Assembly: GCA_015680685.1 (NCBI GenBank)
Contig: MNCI01033354.1
Span: 1,333,439 to 1,382,525, forward strand
Source of the DNA: Gnetum montanum
Taxonomy: Eukaryota > Streptophyta > Gnetopsida > Gnetales > Gnetaceae
Length of the DNA stretch: 49,087 nt
Reading direction: 5' to 3'
Below, in pieces: positions 20,571 to 29,966 of the stretch. The notes under the pieces are model-generated. The model did no database searches, was not told where the DNA came from, and was given only the letters and a program-made list of their open reading frames with translations. The position numbers were made by a program, and so were the translations under genes. How positions within the stretch are numbered: position 1 is the first letter of the stretch; every line of letters begins with the position of its first letter.

Positions 20571-22950
20571 TTTTAATATCAATTCCNTTAATTCTACTAA
20601 GATGCATAAGTATTGATACTCATGCTAGTCTAGGCCCATGATGAATAAAGAGGATGTCAACTCTCATTGGCTAGGGATCCTGCAAGTACACTATATGTTG
20701 CAATTTTCATTCTTATTCTTTTATTTTCTCATGGACCATTGCTCTTCATGGGTATCATGCACCTTGTCAAAATAAGATCATGACTCTTCATGTTGTTCTA
20801 TTGTATGATTTAATTGTAGGAAGAGTTGATATACATCTTCTTGATCATTCTAGTTCACCAACTGATTAACTAATTTTGGGTCAGTAATACCTATGTGCAT
20901 TACCTAGATTGTTAACAACCTTTTTATCCTTCTTAACGCATTGACTTTGACAATGTAACCAATGAAAAACTTGGATTAGAAAGCTAAGACTAACTATTTA
21001 TAGAGGTTAAGCATTTAATCATAAGGCTCAAGATGGTCTACAAGGTTAAATTTGTAAGTCTCAATGATTAAATTATTAGGCATGGTTAACTAATATAAGC
21101 TATGGTCTCTAAAGACATGGTTTAAGGTATCACCTAATTATTGAGTACCTGAATGATAAATCTAACCTTACCATTAAGTTTAGAAGCCTAAAAAATGTTT
21201 AAACTAACTATTCATATGTTAGAAATGAACATTGTATGCCCAAGTTATGCTAAAGTTGAGCATATGAGGGTCTTAAGGCATCATGTTAGGCAAAGAATAA
21301 AAAGTAATTTTTTGAGCTCCATGGGGCAAATCTGACTTCACCATTGTGTTTGAGAGGTTAAAATATGTAAAAAAAAAAAAAACTCTTTCTTCATCGAAAA
21401 AGACTCTCAAAATAAAAAGTTATGGCTTTTAAGATCCATAACATTAAGCATGGAAAATTAGACTTGTTGAGAAGTCACACATCCTAGTACTACTTTAGAA
21501 TGAACGTGCTTAATTATGGAGTTCTCAACTTAGTTGTTGTCAAAACCTTAATTTGAATTAATTGTCAAAATTTTCCACCTCTTAATTTAAACTCTTTTTG
21601 CCTAAATGTCAATTTCAAATTTCTTCTATTTGACAGTTTTAAAAATTTCCATTAAATTGTAAAAAAAATTAGATAAACTAATAACAATTTTTTGATTGCC
21701 AAAACTGTCCAAGGAGGTAGGTTTTCATGGCATCGACAATCTCTATGGTGGGCTAGGGAAGGCAACTTTTTCGGCACTAACAGCATCCACAATGCGCTGG
21801 GGAAGGCAGCTTTTTCCAGCAATGGTGGTGTTCATAGGTGCTAGGAGAGACAAACAGCCTAACCTGTAGCGGCATAACTTGCAGGGTATTAATATTTTAC
21901 TTCTTCCTGCCAACATAGGTAAAATTGGGCTTTGGCAAAGAATGGATATGAGTCTAGTTAATTGAGGGAGGGTTTAGGTTTGACTTTCTATCCACAAATT
22001 TTTAACCCACATCGCTCGGTTTTATTTTTTCTTTTACATATTATTTATTTATTTATTACATGCATAATAAGAAATTTACAATGTTGATATCTCTCAAACT
22101 ATAAGTTCAATTGAAATATAATTTATATTGTTGGTATGTTTTTGACGAGTACTATGTGTTGAACATGGTTCAGGGTCCAAAAACTAAATTGGATTTTCAA
22201 GATTTTGAAGGATCCAAACTAGCTTATTCTACCAAAATAACATTACTATGTTGATGTATGGATGACATGATAACTTATAAATGACTCTAAGTTACTTATA
22301 GATGAGATACCAATCTTTGGACATGAAGATAATACTTTGACCTTATAAATTAACGAATATGATTTATGCTTGTTCTATTGGATCATGGTTATACCCTAGT
22401 GAGGTACTAAGGAGAGGATTAGCAAAGTAAAACATCACAATATTACCCATCGAATATTGGTTTCCCTAACGATCTCACAATTATAACCCTTATTGATTAA
22501 GTAAGAATAAGACAATCATATGGCTAAGTTAACCTCTTAAAACTTACCAGTATCTTTACAAATGTTAGATAAGGATAGGTAATACCAAGTTACAAGGGCT
22601 TGGTGCTTGGGATACTAAGTTGTAAATGAGACAAGATCAACTTAAGCCATGGTTACTAGCCTTAGGAAGAAATTTAACAATGATCTTAATCAATTAATAT
22701 TTCCACTATCACTACAAGATGGGTAAGAGTTTCTTGGATTATTGTATCCTTGTCTTACTAATGTCACTAGAATTGATGAATCTAGATGAGGTGTAATCAG
22801 ATCTTTCTTAGTTAATGATATAAGGATCATATCGAACATGTGGCACATCTGGAGGTAGTCCATAACTCTCCCTGGGTCATGGCTCCATAGTTTATCATCA
22901 AGTTCAAGTCGTAGTTGGCCAATGGTAATGAATGGCCCTTTGTCGTGGTT
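20571..22950. other. interior of element M without recognised coding
   Basis: Mostly AT-rich sequence. A weak continuation of the CCR4-like text (ATYSVLAGSLAN on the minus strand, near 20680-20720, compare the family's YNILAD start) may belong to the fragment. A 14-A run lies near 21368. GGGGAAGGCAGCTTTTTCC near 21801 is a diverged second copy of AGGGAAGGCAACTTTTTCGG near 21754. I find no gag, protease, RT or integrase motifs on either strand. Confidence 0.5.
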
Positions 22951-22965
22951 TTCTACGATACCAAA
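22951..22965 (-). promoter_or_regulatory. primer binding site of element M, iMet-tRNA-like
   Basis: The minus strand reads TTTGGTATCGTAGAA immediately after the LTR end. It resembles TGGTATCAGAGC, the initiator-Met primer site common in plant LTR elements; the first seven bases match and later ones are partly changed. Confidence 0.65.
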
Positions 22966-23485
22966 TGTGATATCTTGTTTCCATATGTCATGGTAAACAT
23001 CAAAGATATATTATATTAGACATTAAGCATAAAGAAAATAATAAGGAAAATGCAGAACGAAAGAGGAAATATTATTTTATTAATGTGAAGTAGTGTATTT
23101 GGATCATGTTCTGAGTGTTCCTTGGGGTTTTCTTCCTTTGGCATTTATCCCTTAGAGGCAATCCAACACTACCACCATGATTAGGCCTACAATTGGCTAG
23201 AAGGGATGGCCAGTCCTCTTCCTGTTCCACTTCACCCGGCACATGTTACTCACCTTTACTGGATCTACAACTCCATCTTGATACAACCTCTAATACCCAA
23301 GTATAAATACCTTAGGTTAAACCTCCAAATGTCACCTCGAGAGACATGTCCATTCTTACAACACATCCTTTCAAGTCTTAATTACAACTCCCATTTCGGG
23401 TCTTGTTACGATAATCACAACACTTGTTATGAAGAGACATCATCTTTGTTAGGCAACAACACCATTTGGGAATGGTGACATTATA
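22966..23485 (-). repeat. 5' LTR of element M
   Basis: On the plus strand it begins TGTGATATCTTG and ends GGTGACATTATA, a decayed form of the termini of the partner LTR at 18427-18923. It contains an additional TTTTCTTCCTTTGGCATT stretch near 23128. An 81-codon open frame across it (23206-23478) matches no motif and is chance. Confidence 0.8.
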
Positions 23486-23993
23486 ATACAATAGGAATTT
23501 TGATGTGAATAAAGGCAATTGCATTTTCCTGTAGATTTGCATCGAATTACAATGTAAACTTTGGCTTCAAGGCTTCTTATGTTGGTCACATGAATTTTTG
23601 AGGTGTTTCAGATGCATCTGAAATATGCCATTTTCTTCTTTTCTCTCTGTTGGCTTCTTCCATAACTTATATTCTAATATTACAAATTTTACATTCTTAT
23701 TTGGATCTTGTTTAAAAACTATTTTTTATTCAACTTTAACCAGTATAGACACTTACAGTAAATTGTATCCTTTCAATGTTGGGGTGTAGTACACATTCTT
23801 AATCTATATAGGTTATACCACAATTTTCATATTGATGTCACCAATTCCTTTATAATTACAAATAGCTCTAGTAGGTGTCATAGCTTCACCAACATTTACA
23901 ACACATAAGTTTTGAAAAAGGTTTTAATTTCTCAATATATGTCTAGTACATCCAAAATCAATGTACAAGGTATTATATTCTATCTTGGCTCAT
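23486..23993 (-). pseudogene. Ty1/copia pol remnant: protease C-terminus and GAG pre-integrase region
   Basis: The minus strand from 23985 reads YNTLYIDFGCTRHILRN (compare the copia text WYIDSGASRHMT), then GEAMTPTRAI, NYKGIGDI, a stop, IKNVYYTPTLKGYNLL and VSILVKVE. This is the conserved copia stretch ending in the NLLSVSQL-like block. It is cut on the right by the minus-strand LTR at 23994 and on the left by element M at 23485. The rest of the copia element is not recognised. Confidence 0.7.
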
Positions 23994-24862
23994 TGATGAG
24001 CAATGAGGTACCCCTATGCCCAACCATATGAATCATAGGCATTCATGTGTGATTTGGTCGAATTCTGTAGACTTTAATTACCAAGTACGTTAGAGCTAAA
24101 TAGAGAGCGTATGTTATCCGTTCATTGTCTTCCTAGTCCCACTTGTGAAGTGCAATTGTATGGTTAAGCATGACTAAGGCGTAAGATTTTTATTATTTTG
24201 TGTCTTATCAATTTGCTCACTTAGAACAAGAATAAAAGTGAGAATAATTAAGTGCTAAGTAAACTATGGTCTAATCTAGCCTAACACAAGTAATCGTTTC
24301 CACTTCCTGAACACATCTTGAACTTTGTGTAAACACTGCTGGGTTGTTAAATGCTAACCATTTCTAAGCTACCAAGTGTCACACATATGTTCGAAGGGGT
24401 CATGCTTGTGTATTTTAATGAGTTTTTTAATTAATCCAAATTAAATACTGCATAAATAACATTAATGTAAACTGCATAAAATCACAATATATAAATGTAT
24501 AAGAAAGAAAGTCTCAGGTGCTGTAAGGATGAATCAAAGAGCCCATCTTTATTGCCAACACAATGGTGTGTTCGGGTACATCAATGCTCGAATAAAGATC
24601 CAATCACACTTAGACTTCCTGCTGTAGGCACTTGGAAAATATTCTAACTCTCAAATGAATGAACTGCAAGAGTTTTGCTTCTTGACTATAGAAAACTACC
24701 CTGAATCGTGTGCCCAAGTGCTGTATTAATAAACCTAGGGATAACCCTATGATATCGAATGCCTGATATCACATCTTGGGCTACAATATCGCGTACCTGA
24801 TATCATGTACTTGATATCGTGACCGCTTTGATATTGGAGCTTAAGTAAAACACAATTCATCA
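23994..24862 (-). repeat. 3' LTR of element D
   Basis: On the plus strand it begins TGATGAGCAATGAGG and ends CACAATTCATCA, the reverse of the family LTR (TGATGA...TCATCA). Read on the minus strand, U3 holds repeated GATATC words with CACGATATC, ATGATATCAGG and GATATCAGGC (about 24750-24825). Then come a TATA-like TTATTAATAC near 24725, the R text TTATTCGAGCATTGATGTAC near 24590, an AATAAAGATG poly(A) signal near 24555 and the U5 end GGTTGGGCATAGGGGTACC at about 24005-24025. Confidence 0.85.
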
Positions 24863-25616
24863 TACCTCCACGATTGAATGAAAACTCATCCTCAAGTACA
24901 AGAGGAGCAAGTTCCTTACAAAATATATTAGGAGGTATGGAATTTTTGACTAACATGTAGAGTGACATAGAGAAAATAGACAAATACAGAAGTTTCCAAG
25001 CATACATTATTACAATTGTGTACAAAATTGGGTGTTCATGACAACAGGAGAGAACAACCTCAGATCTAATGAACATCCAACCCCTCTTGGCAACGGAAGA
25101 ATGGGGGAGAGGTAGAAGAGATCCAGTAGTCATGAACAATCTCCCATGAGTGATATTATTGCATCCTCCTTGGTGAAGAAAATCCTGCTTCTAGTCCAGG
25201 TTTCCCACTGCAATTACAACAAAATCAAGGATTAGTATATAAAGCATAACATATAGTGGCTAAATACCTTGTCTCATCAGTAATTTTATCTAGCCAAGTT
25301 GTGATTGTGATAGATTGGTTGCTTGATAATATTAGTGGGAATATTAATGAATGGGTTAAGTAAGAGAAGCGATCTATAAAATTCAGAAAAAGCTTAACAC
25401 AAGGAATACTGGAAAGAGGGTATAGAAATTCACAACAATAAAATGAAGGAATTCACTAAAAAAATAGTTGTGAAGATGCATATAGTTGAATGGTATTGAT
25501 GGGATAAATAAAAAGAATTCGATTGTAAAAATGTCTATGGTTAAAGAACTTAACTTAACCAAACCAAAAGATATGCAAGTGGGTCCTCCCCAAAGTAGGC
25601 ACAAGCCTTTTATGCC
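24863..25616 (-). other. 3' interior and purine tract of element D
   Basis: Next to the LTR the minus strand reads GATGAGTTTTCATTCAATCG then TGGAGGTA, the polypurine tract context of the family. Further upstream comes TTTTGTAAGGAACTTG, also conserved before the other 3' LTRs. The rest is non-coding. A 130-codon minus-strand frame (24747-25139) spans the tract and LTR edge and cannot be a real gene. Confidence 0.65.
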
Positions 25617-26413
25617 TGATGAGAGCGGTTACTCTAGCAGTTATTCTAATTATTAGAGTGGTTACTCTAGCGGTTACTCTAGTAGTTACTCTAATTATTA
25701 GAGTGGTTACTCTAGCGGTTACTCTAGTAGTTACTCTAATTATTAGAGTGGTTATTCTAGCAGTTACTCTAATAGTTATTCTAATTATTAGAGTGGTTAC
25801 TCTAGCGATTACTTTAGTAGTTATTCTAATTATTAGAGTAGTTGCTCCCAAGCCTATCGATACAGTGCTCGGGTGCACAATTGGGGAGAAGTCTTTTAGT
25901 AATCAAGTAGCGCAACTCTTGTAGTTTGTTTAAAAGTTAGAGTATTTTCCAAGTGCCCGTAGCAGGAGGTCTAAGTGTGGACAGATCTTTATTCGAGCAT
26001 TGTGTACTTGAGCACACCTTGTGTATAGCAATAAGGATGAGCTCTTTGATTCATCCTTGCAACACTTGAGATTTTTTTTACGCATTGCTTTTATTTTATT
26101 TTCTTATGCATTTATTTTATTTTATTTTATTTTATGCACTTTACATTTNCTCTCCCTTTTCCTGCTAGCTTAGCTAAGATTATTTTCTATCACCTCTAGG
26201 AGTAGCATTAGTGTAGGAACACATCATACACCTCACTTTGGACTAAACCATACGTGATAAAGCAAATACTAGTCTAGGTGGGAAGACAGTGAGTTGTGAT
26301 TAACGAGTAACTATCTAGATCCCACAACTAGCTTGTCTACAGAGTTTGACAGGATTGTGCATGAAACACTTGTATTCTTATGGTTGAGTGTAGGGGTACC
26401 TTGCTGCTCATCA
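25617..26413 (+). repeat. 5' LTR of element 1, with minisatellite in U3
   Basis: It begins TGATGAGAGCGG and ends TTGCTGCTCATCA. U3 consists of a 45-base minisatellite (25622-25847). The position of the family TATA box reads CCTATCGATACAGTGCTC near 25853, so the AA of TATAAATA is CG here. R text TTATTCGAGCATTGTGTACTT lies near 25989. Where relatives have GGCAATAAAGA this LTR has GCAATAAGGATG (about 26028). TTTTA iterations lie near 26086-26140 and a single N near 26149. Confidence 0.85.
25622..25847 (+). repeat. 45-base minisatellite, five copies, each with a palindrome
   Basis: The unit starts GGTTACTCTAGCGGTTACTC and ends in ACTCTAATTATTAGAGT, whose arms ACTCTAA/TTAGAGT pair across TTA. About 4.9 copies lie head to tail with few substitutions, and sub-units of 13-15 bases (GTTACTCTAGT) repeat within each unit. 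Because 45 is a multiple of three, both strands stay open across the array, which produces spurious frames. Confidence 0.95.
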
Positions 26414-26414
26414 T

Positions 26415-26432
26415 TGGCACTGTTGTTGGGGA
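26415..26432 (+). promoter_or_regulatory. primer binding site of element 1, tRNA-Asp-like
   Basis: TGGCACTGTTGTTGGGGA follows the LTR end after one base. It differs from the Athila-type site TGGCGCCGTTGCCGGGGA by transitions only. Confidence 0.85.
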
Positions 26433-26549
26433 CTTAGTTGTTTGTGTGCTAACTAGAACATAGGAAATCATTCACATCGTTGGAACGAACCCTTAGGGTT
26501 GGTTGAGAAAATAATAAACAAGAATACATTGCACACTGAATAGACAAGT

Positions 26550-27471
26550 GTGTCTCCTTCTTTGTACGAAAGTGCCTCACCACCTAGGTCTGAGATAGGA
26601 AACAATCAGTGGTGTAATACACATGACTTTGATCCACCAATCCCTCAACATGTTCGAGTGGTATATATTCATCCTGATGAGTATATACTAAACTTCACCT
26701 TTATCCTCCATCAAGATGAACAACTACGTTGGTGAGACTTAGAAGGTAACATAGTGTTACCTCTCGATCGCTCAGTTCCCAGCATGCTTCTTCCTGCTCT
26801 TACATGAATTGGCATGTCACACTTACACACAAAATATGTTGTGCAAGACCATGACTCGAGAGAATACCGTCCCATGGAGGCACAACATCAAAGGGACTTG
26901 CAATAGGAGAGACATCATAAGTCTTTGAAGGGGAAGTGGTCCTAGGATGTCCCACATGTCTTAAGCAAAAATGAGGGTGGTGAATGTACCTCAGGTAGTC
27001 GGCCACACAATGATGTTCCTCCGCTTGACTTTGGCCAAGGGGTTGTGTATTAGAACCTTCATTCCACTATTCATAACCCGGGTTCTAATACCCATGGGCA
27101 CAAAGGGTTCGAAAAAGGGACACGAACTCATGATAAAGGTGGACATTCTAATCGCAATTGCAATCGGGGCCGAGACCACAGAAGAGAAGGTAGCAGACAC
27201 TGTCATGGTGACAGTTCTCCTTCTTCTTCACTTCACCTTTATCATCTCTTTCACCTTCTTCTTTAATATCCAAATGTGGTCATAAAGAAAAAGACGATGG
27301 TGATAAAGGTAGGCAAAGTAGAAGTCATAGATGAAATAGCTAGGAAAGGGGATGAGGGCACTCTAGAGAGTAACAACATAGAAGAAGGGAGAGTAGGGAA
27401 CAACATAAGCATCATAGATGCTATGGATGAGACAATCACAATGAACCCCTCCTCGCTACTCAAAGTATGTT
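26550..27471 (+). pseudogene. gag N-terminal region of element 1, cut by element 2
   Basis: The frame from the ATG at 26550 reads DFDPPIPQHVRVVYIHPDEY, then LNFTFILHQDEQLRW, a TGA in place of the Cys or Gln codon of its paralogs, DLEGNIVLPLDRS, and RPHNDVPPLDFGQGVVY. It ends in an Arg/His/Gly-rich and then Ser-rich stretch. Relatives in elements 2 and 3 share the HPDEY...FILHQDE block. The core capsid domain is missing because element 2 interrupts at 27471. I know no named domain for this N-terminal block. Confidence 0.7.
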
Positions 27472-28277
27472 TGATGAACCATGATATCGTGTCCGTGATA
27501 TCGGATTGACCATGCAATGTCGGATACTCGATATCGCGGCCTGCCTTCTTGCTTATAAATAAGAGGTGGCACCCTTGGTTACAACAGTTAAAAGTTAGTC
27601 TCTTAGCCAAAATCTTGCTATTTTTTCCCTCCAGAGTTAGAATTATTTTTGCATGCCTATAGTAGGAGTCATAGAGTGAACGGATCTTTATTTGAGCATT
27701 GTGTACCTGAGCACACTTTGTGTACGGCAATAATGATGAACTTTATGATAAACCTTGCAGCCTATAGAATAGATTATTTAGTGTTAATTTTTATTTCATG
27801 CTTTCCTAGTTAATTAATGATCTCTCTCACTTTACAACTCTCTTAGTTAAATACACTTAATACGACTGCTTCGAGCATGTGTGTAGCGCTTGGTAACCTA
27901 GTAACGTTTAGCATTTGGTAATCCAAGCAGCGTTACATCGGTTCAAGATGTGTACGACAATTGGGAACGGATACTGGTGTTAGGAGTAATTGGAATGTAG
28001 CTAATGAATAGTTAAATTAGATTAGTTACTTAGTTATCTCTCTCCCCCTCCTTACTAGCATAGGATATAAAACACCTAAAAGCCATAAAAATCATATGCC
28101 TCAAGCTTACTTAACCATACAACCATGACATAAAGTAAGTTTGGGAAGACAATGATTAATCAACCCACGATTGTTCCAAAAAGGTGCATAGGCACTTAGT
28201 CCTTGGAATTTGACTGAATCATGCATGAAACACTCATATTCATATGGTTGAGCGTAGGGGTACCTCGCCACTCATCA
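27472..28277 (+). repeat. 5' LTR of element 2
   Basis: It begins TGATGAACCATGATATCG and ends CGCCACTCATCA. U3 carries GATATC words (ATGATATCG, GTGATATCGG, TCGATATCG) between about 27481 and 27540. A TATA box CTTATAAATAAG lies near 27552, R text TTATTTGAGCATTGTGTACC near 27689, and AATAATGA stands where the poly(A) signal AATAAAGA is found in its partner LTR. It pairs with the LTR beginning at 48735. Confidence 0.9.
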
Positions 28278-28278
28278 T

Positions 28279-28296
28279 TGGCACCGTTGCTGAGGA
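28279..28296 (+). promoter_or_regulatory. primer binding site of element 2, tRNA-Asp-like
   Basis: TGGCACCGTTGCTGAGGA follows the LTR after one base and matches the Athila-type tRNA-Asp site with three transitions. Confidence 0.85.
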
Positions 28297-28409
28297 CTTA
28301 GTTGTTTGTGTGCTAAGTAGAACTTAGGAAATCATTCACATCGTTGGAACGAACCCTTAGGGTTGATTAAGAAAAAGATAATAGTACATTGCACACTGAA
28401 CAAGACAAG

Positions 28410-28937
28410 ATGTCTTCTTCTTCACGCAAAAGCACTTCATCACCTAGGACTAACACAAGAAGCAATCATCGACAAGATACACATGACGTTGATCCACCAA
28501 TTCCTCAACAGCTTCGTGTGGTATATGTTCATCCCGATGAATACGTACTCGAATTTACCTTTATTCTCCACTAAGATGAACAACTATGTTGGTGTGACTT
28601 GGAAGGTAACATAGTGTTACCTCTTGACCATTTAGTCCCAAGTATGCTTCTTCGTGCTCTTACACAAATAGGCATGCAACACTTACACGCTAAGTACATT
28701 GCGTAGGACTATGATTTGAGAGACTATCATCCTACCAAAGTGCAACGTAAAAGGGATTATCAATAGGAGAGACACCATATGTCCTTGAAGGGAAAATGGT
28801 CTAAGGATACCCCCCACGTTTTAAGCAAGATTGAGGGTGATGAACCTACCTCGGGTAGTCACCCACATAACGATGTTCCTTCCATTGACTTTGGCCGAGG
28901 GGTTGTGTATCAAAACCTTCATTCTACTATTCATAAC
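28410..28937 (+). pseudogene. gag N-terminal part of element 2, left of the nested insertion
   Basis: The ATG at 28410 opens MSSSSRKSTSSPRT, then DVDPPIPQQLRVVYVHPDEY, LEFTFILH, a stop (TAA for the Gln of the paralogs) and DEQLCWCDLEGNIVLPLDH. The frame continues with point-mutation stops to DFGRGVVYQNLHSTIHN at the insertion site of element 3. It continues at 41160. Same N-terminal block as elements 1 and 3. Confidence 0.75.
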
Positions 28938-29822
28938 TGATAAAGTATCATTAGTCAATGCATCGACTAGGCTGCGTATACGGGGCCACGTATATGCAGC
29001 TGCGTCGACGTGGCCCCATCGACGTGACCCTCTTTACGTGGATCCTATTTCGGCCTATAAATAAGAGGGCCTTTCGCCTCATTTAGGCATCTTTTAGTCA
29101 GTTGTAGCGAAGCTCTTGCAGTTTATTCCCATAGCTGATAGAATATTTTCCAAGTGCTCGTAGTAGGTGTAAGAAAAGTGATTGGCTCTTTATTCGAGCG
29201 TTGATGTATCTGAGCCCATTGACATGACGGCAATAAAGACAAACTCTTCAAGCATTCCTTGCAGCATTTGGACTTAGTCATTTAATGCATTCAATAGCTT
29301 AATATTTATATGCTGTGATAATTACTTAAGTTTCTCTTATTATTAGTTTAATTGCTATTGTTCATTCATAGCTCATAGAAACCATAAGTACGACCATCTC
29401 GAACGCAAACCCAACACTTGGTAATCCAGTGACGCTTAACGTCTGGTAGCCTAGTAGTGTTTATGAGATGCTCAGAACATGCCTGGAAGATGGGATCAAA
29501 TACTTATCCTAGGAATAGTTAAGATATAGATTAGGATAATTGTAGATTAGATAATATTTCATGTCTTACTTTTCATACCTTAATTAGACGCCAAAAGATA
29601 AAGTAAAAACTATAAAAAATCAGTTGCCTCAATCTCACTTAACCATTTCCAGGTAGATACTCACAAGTGAGGTTGAGAAGACAATGATCATTCTAACAAA
29701 GGGTTTTTCTAGTTAGAGGTCTAGTGTATGTTAAGTGCTTACAGTCTACGGAATTTCACCGAGTCACATGTGAACGCCCGTGATTCGCATGGTTGGGCGT
29801 AGGGATACCTAGCCACTCATCA
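28938..29822 (+). repeat. 5' LTR of element 3
   Basis: It begins TGATAAAGTATCATTAG and ends AGCCACTCATCA. U3 has GC-rich palindromic words (GCGTATACGGGGCCACGTAT, GCGTCGACGTGGCCCC) with G-box/ABRE-like ACGTGGC cores (about 28973-29040). A TATA box CCTATAAATAAG lies at 29055, R text TTATTCGAGCGTTGATGTAT near 29190 and a GGCAATAAAGAC poly(A) signal near 29228. The U5 end is shared by the family. Confidence 0.93.
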
Positions 29823-29823
29823 T

Positions 29824-29841
29824 TGGCACCGTTGTCGGGGA
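29824..29841 (+). promoter_or_regulatory. primer binding site of element 3, tRNA-Asp-like
   Basis: TGGCACCGTTGTCGGGGA, one base after the LTR, differs by two transitions from the Athila-type site TGGCGCCGTTGCCGGGGA. It is the best preserved primer site in the window. Confidence 0.9.
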
Positions 29842-29966
29842 CTGTTAGTCTTACATGTGTCATCTAACCTTAGTAAAATTATCATACACATCATTGGAAT
29901 GGACCCAAGATAGCAAAATTTACGCATGCTAGGCGGATTTAAGTAAACATAAGGTACATTGATTAA

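Larger units (their letters stand above)
18427..23485 (-). mobile_element. LTR element with iMet-like primer site carrying a CCR4-like fragment (element M)
   Basis: Two similar ~500-base LTRs (18427-18923 and 22966-23485) flank a 4 kb interior on the minus strand. The iMet-like primer site lies just inside the right LTR and a purine tract just inside the left LTR, so transcription ran right to left. The interior lacks gag and pol motifs. It contains a CCR4-like deadenylase fragment (19929-20570) and a younger solo LTR (19042-19912). This is the layout of a large non-autonomous LTR element that acquired host sequence. Flanking five bases (ATAAG left, ATACA right) agree only in part, so the target duplication is uncertain. 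Confidence 0.7.
23994..25616 (-). mobile_element. 3' part of a minus-strand Athila-like element (element D), interrupted by element 1
   Basis: A minus-strand 3' LTR (23994-24862) is preceded by the family's purine tract and by ~750 bases of 3' interior that run into the 5' LTR of element 1 at 25617. Its upstream part, if retained, should lie to the right of the nest, beyond the window. The five bases left of the LTR are CTCAT; bases left of element 1 are ATGCC. Confidence 0.7.
25617..27471 (+). mobile_element. Athila-like element 1: 5' LTR, primer site and start of gag
   Basis: The 5' portion of an element whose remainder is displaced by insertion of element 2 at 27472. It comprises LTR 25617-26413, a primer site 26415-26432, a leader, and a gag N-terminus from 26550. 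The leader and gag start closely resemble those of element 2 (28278 onward), so the two are close relatives. The rest of gag-pol and the 3' LTR should lie beyond 49087. Confidence 0.8.

Noticed and set aside
24747-25139. 130-codon minus-strand frame
   Set aside because: It crosses the polypurine tract and the LTR boundary of element D, where no coding is expected.
25622-25847. CRISPR-like spaced repeat
   Set aside because: The units are contiguous 45-base tandem copies with no variable spacers, inside a plant LTR.
25555-25924. Overlapping frames of 101 and 107 codons on both strands with repeated Val/Thr/Ile text
   Set aside because: Produced by the 45-base minisatellite, whose period is a multiple of three; no codon evidence of selection.
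27263-27730. 155-codon minus-strand frame
   Set aside because: It crosses the boundary between element 1 gag and the element 2 LTR at 27471/27472, antisense to both.
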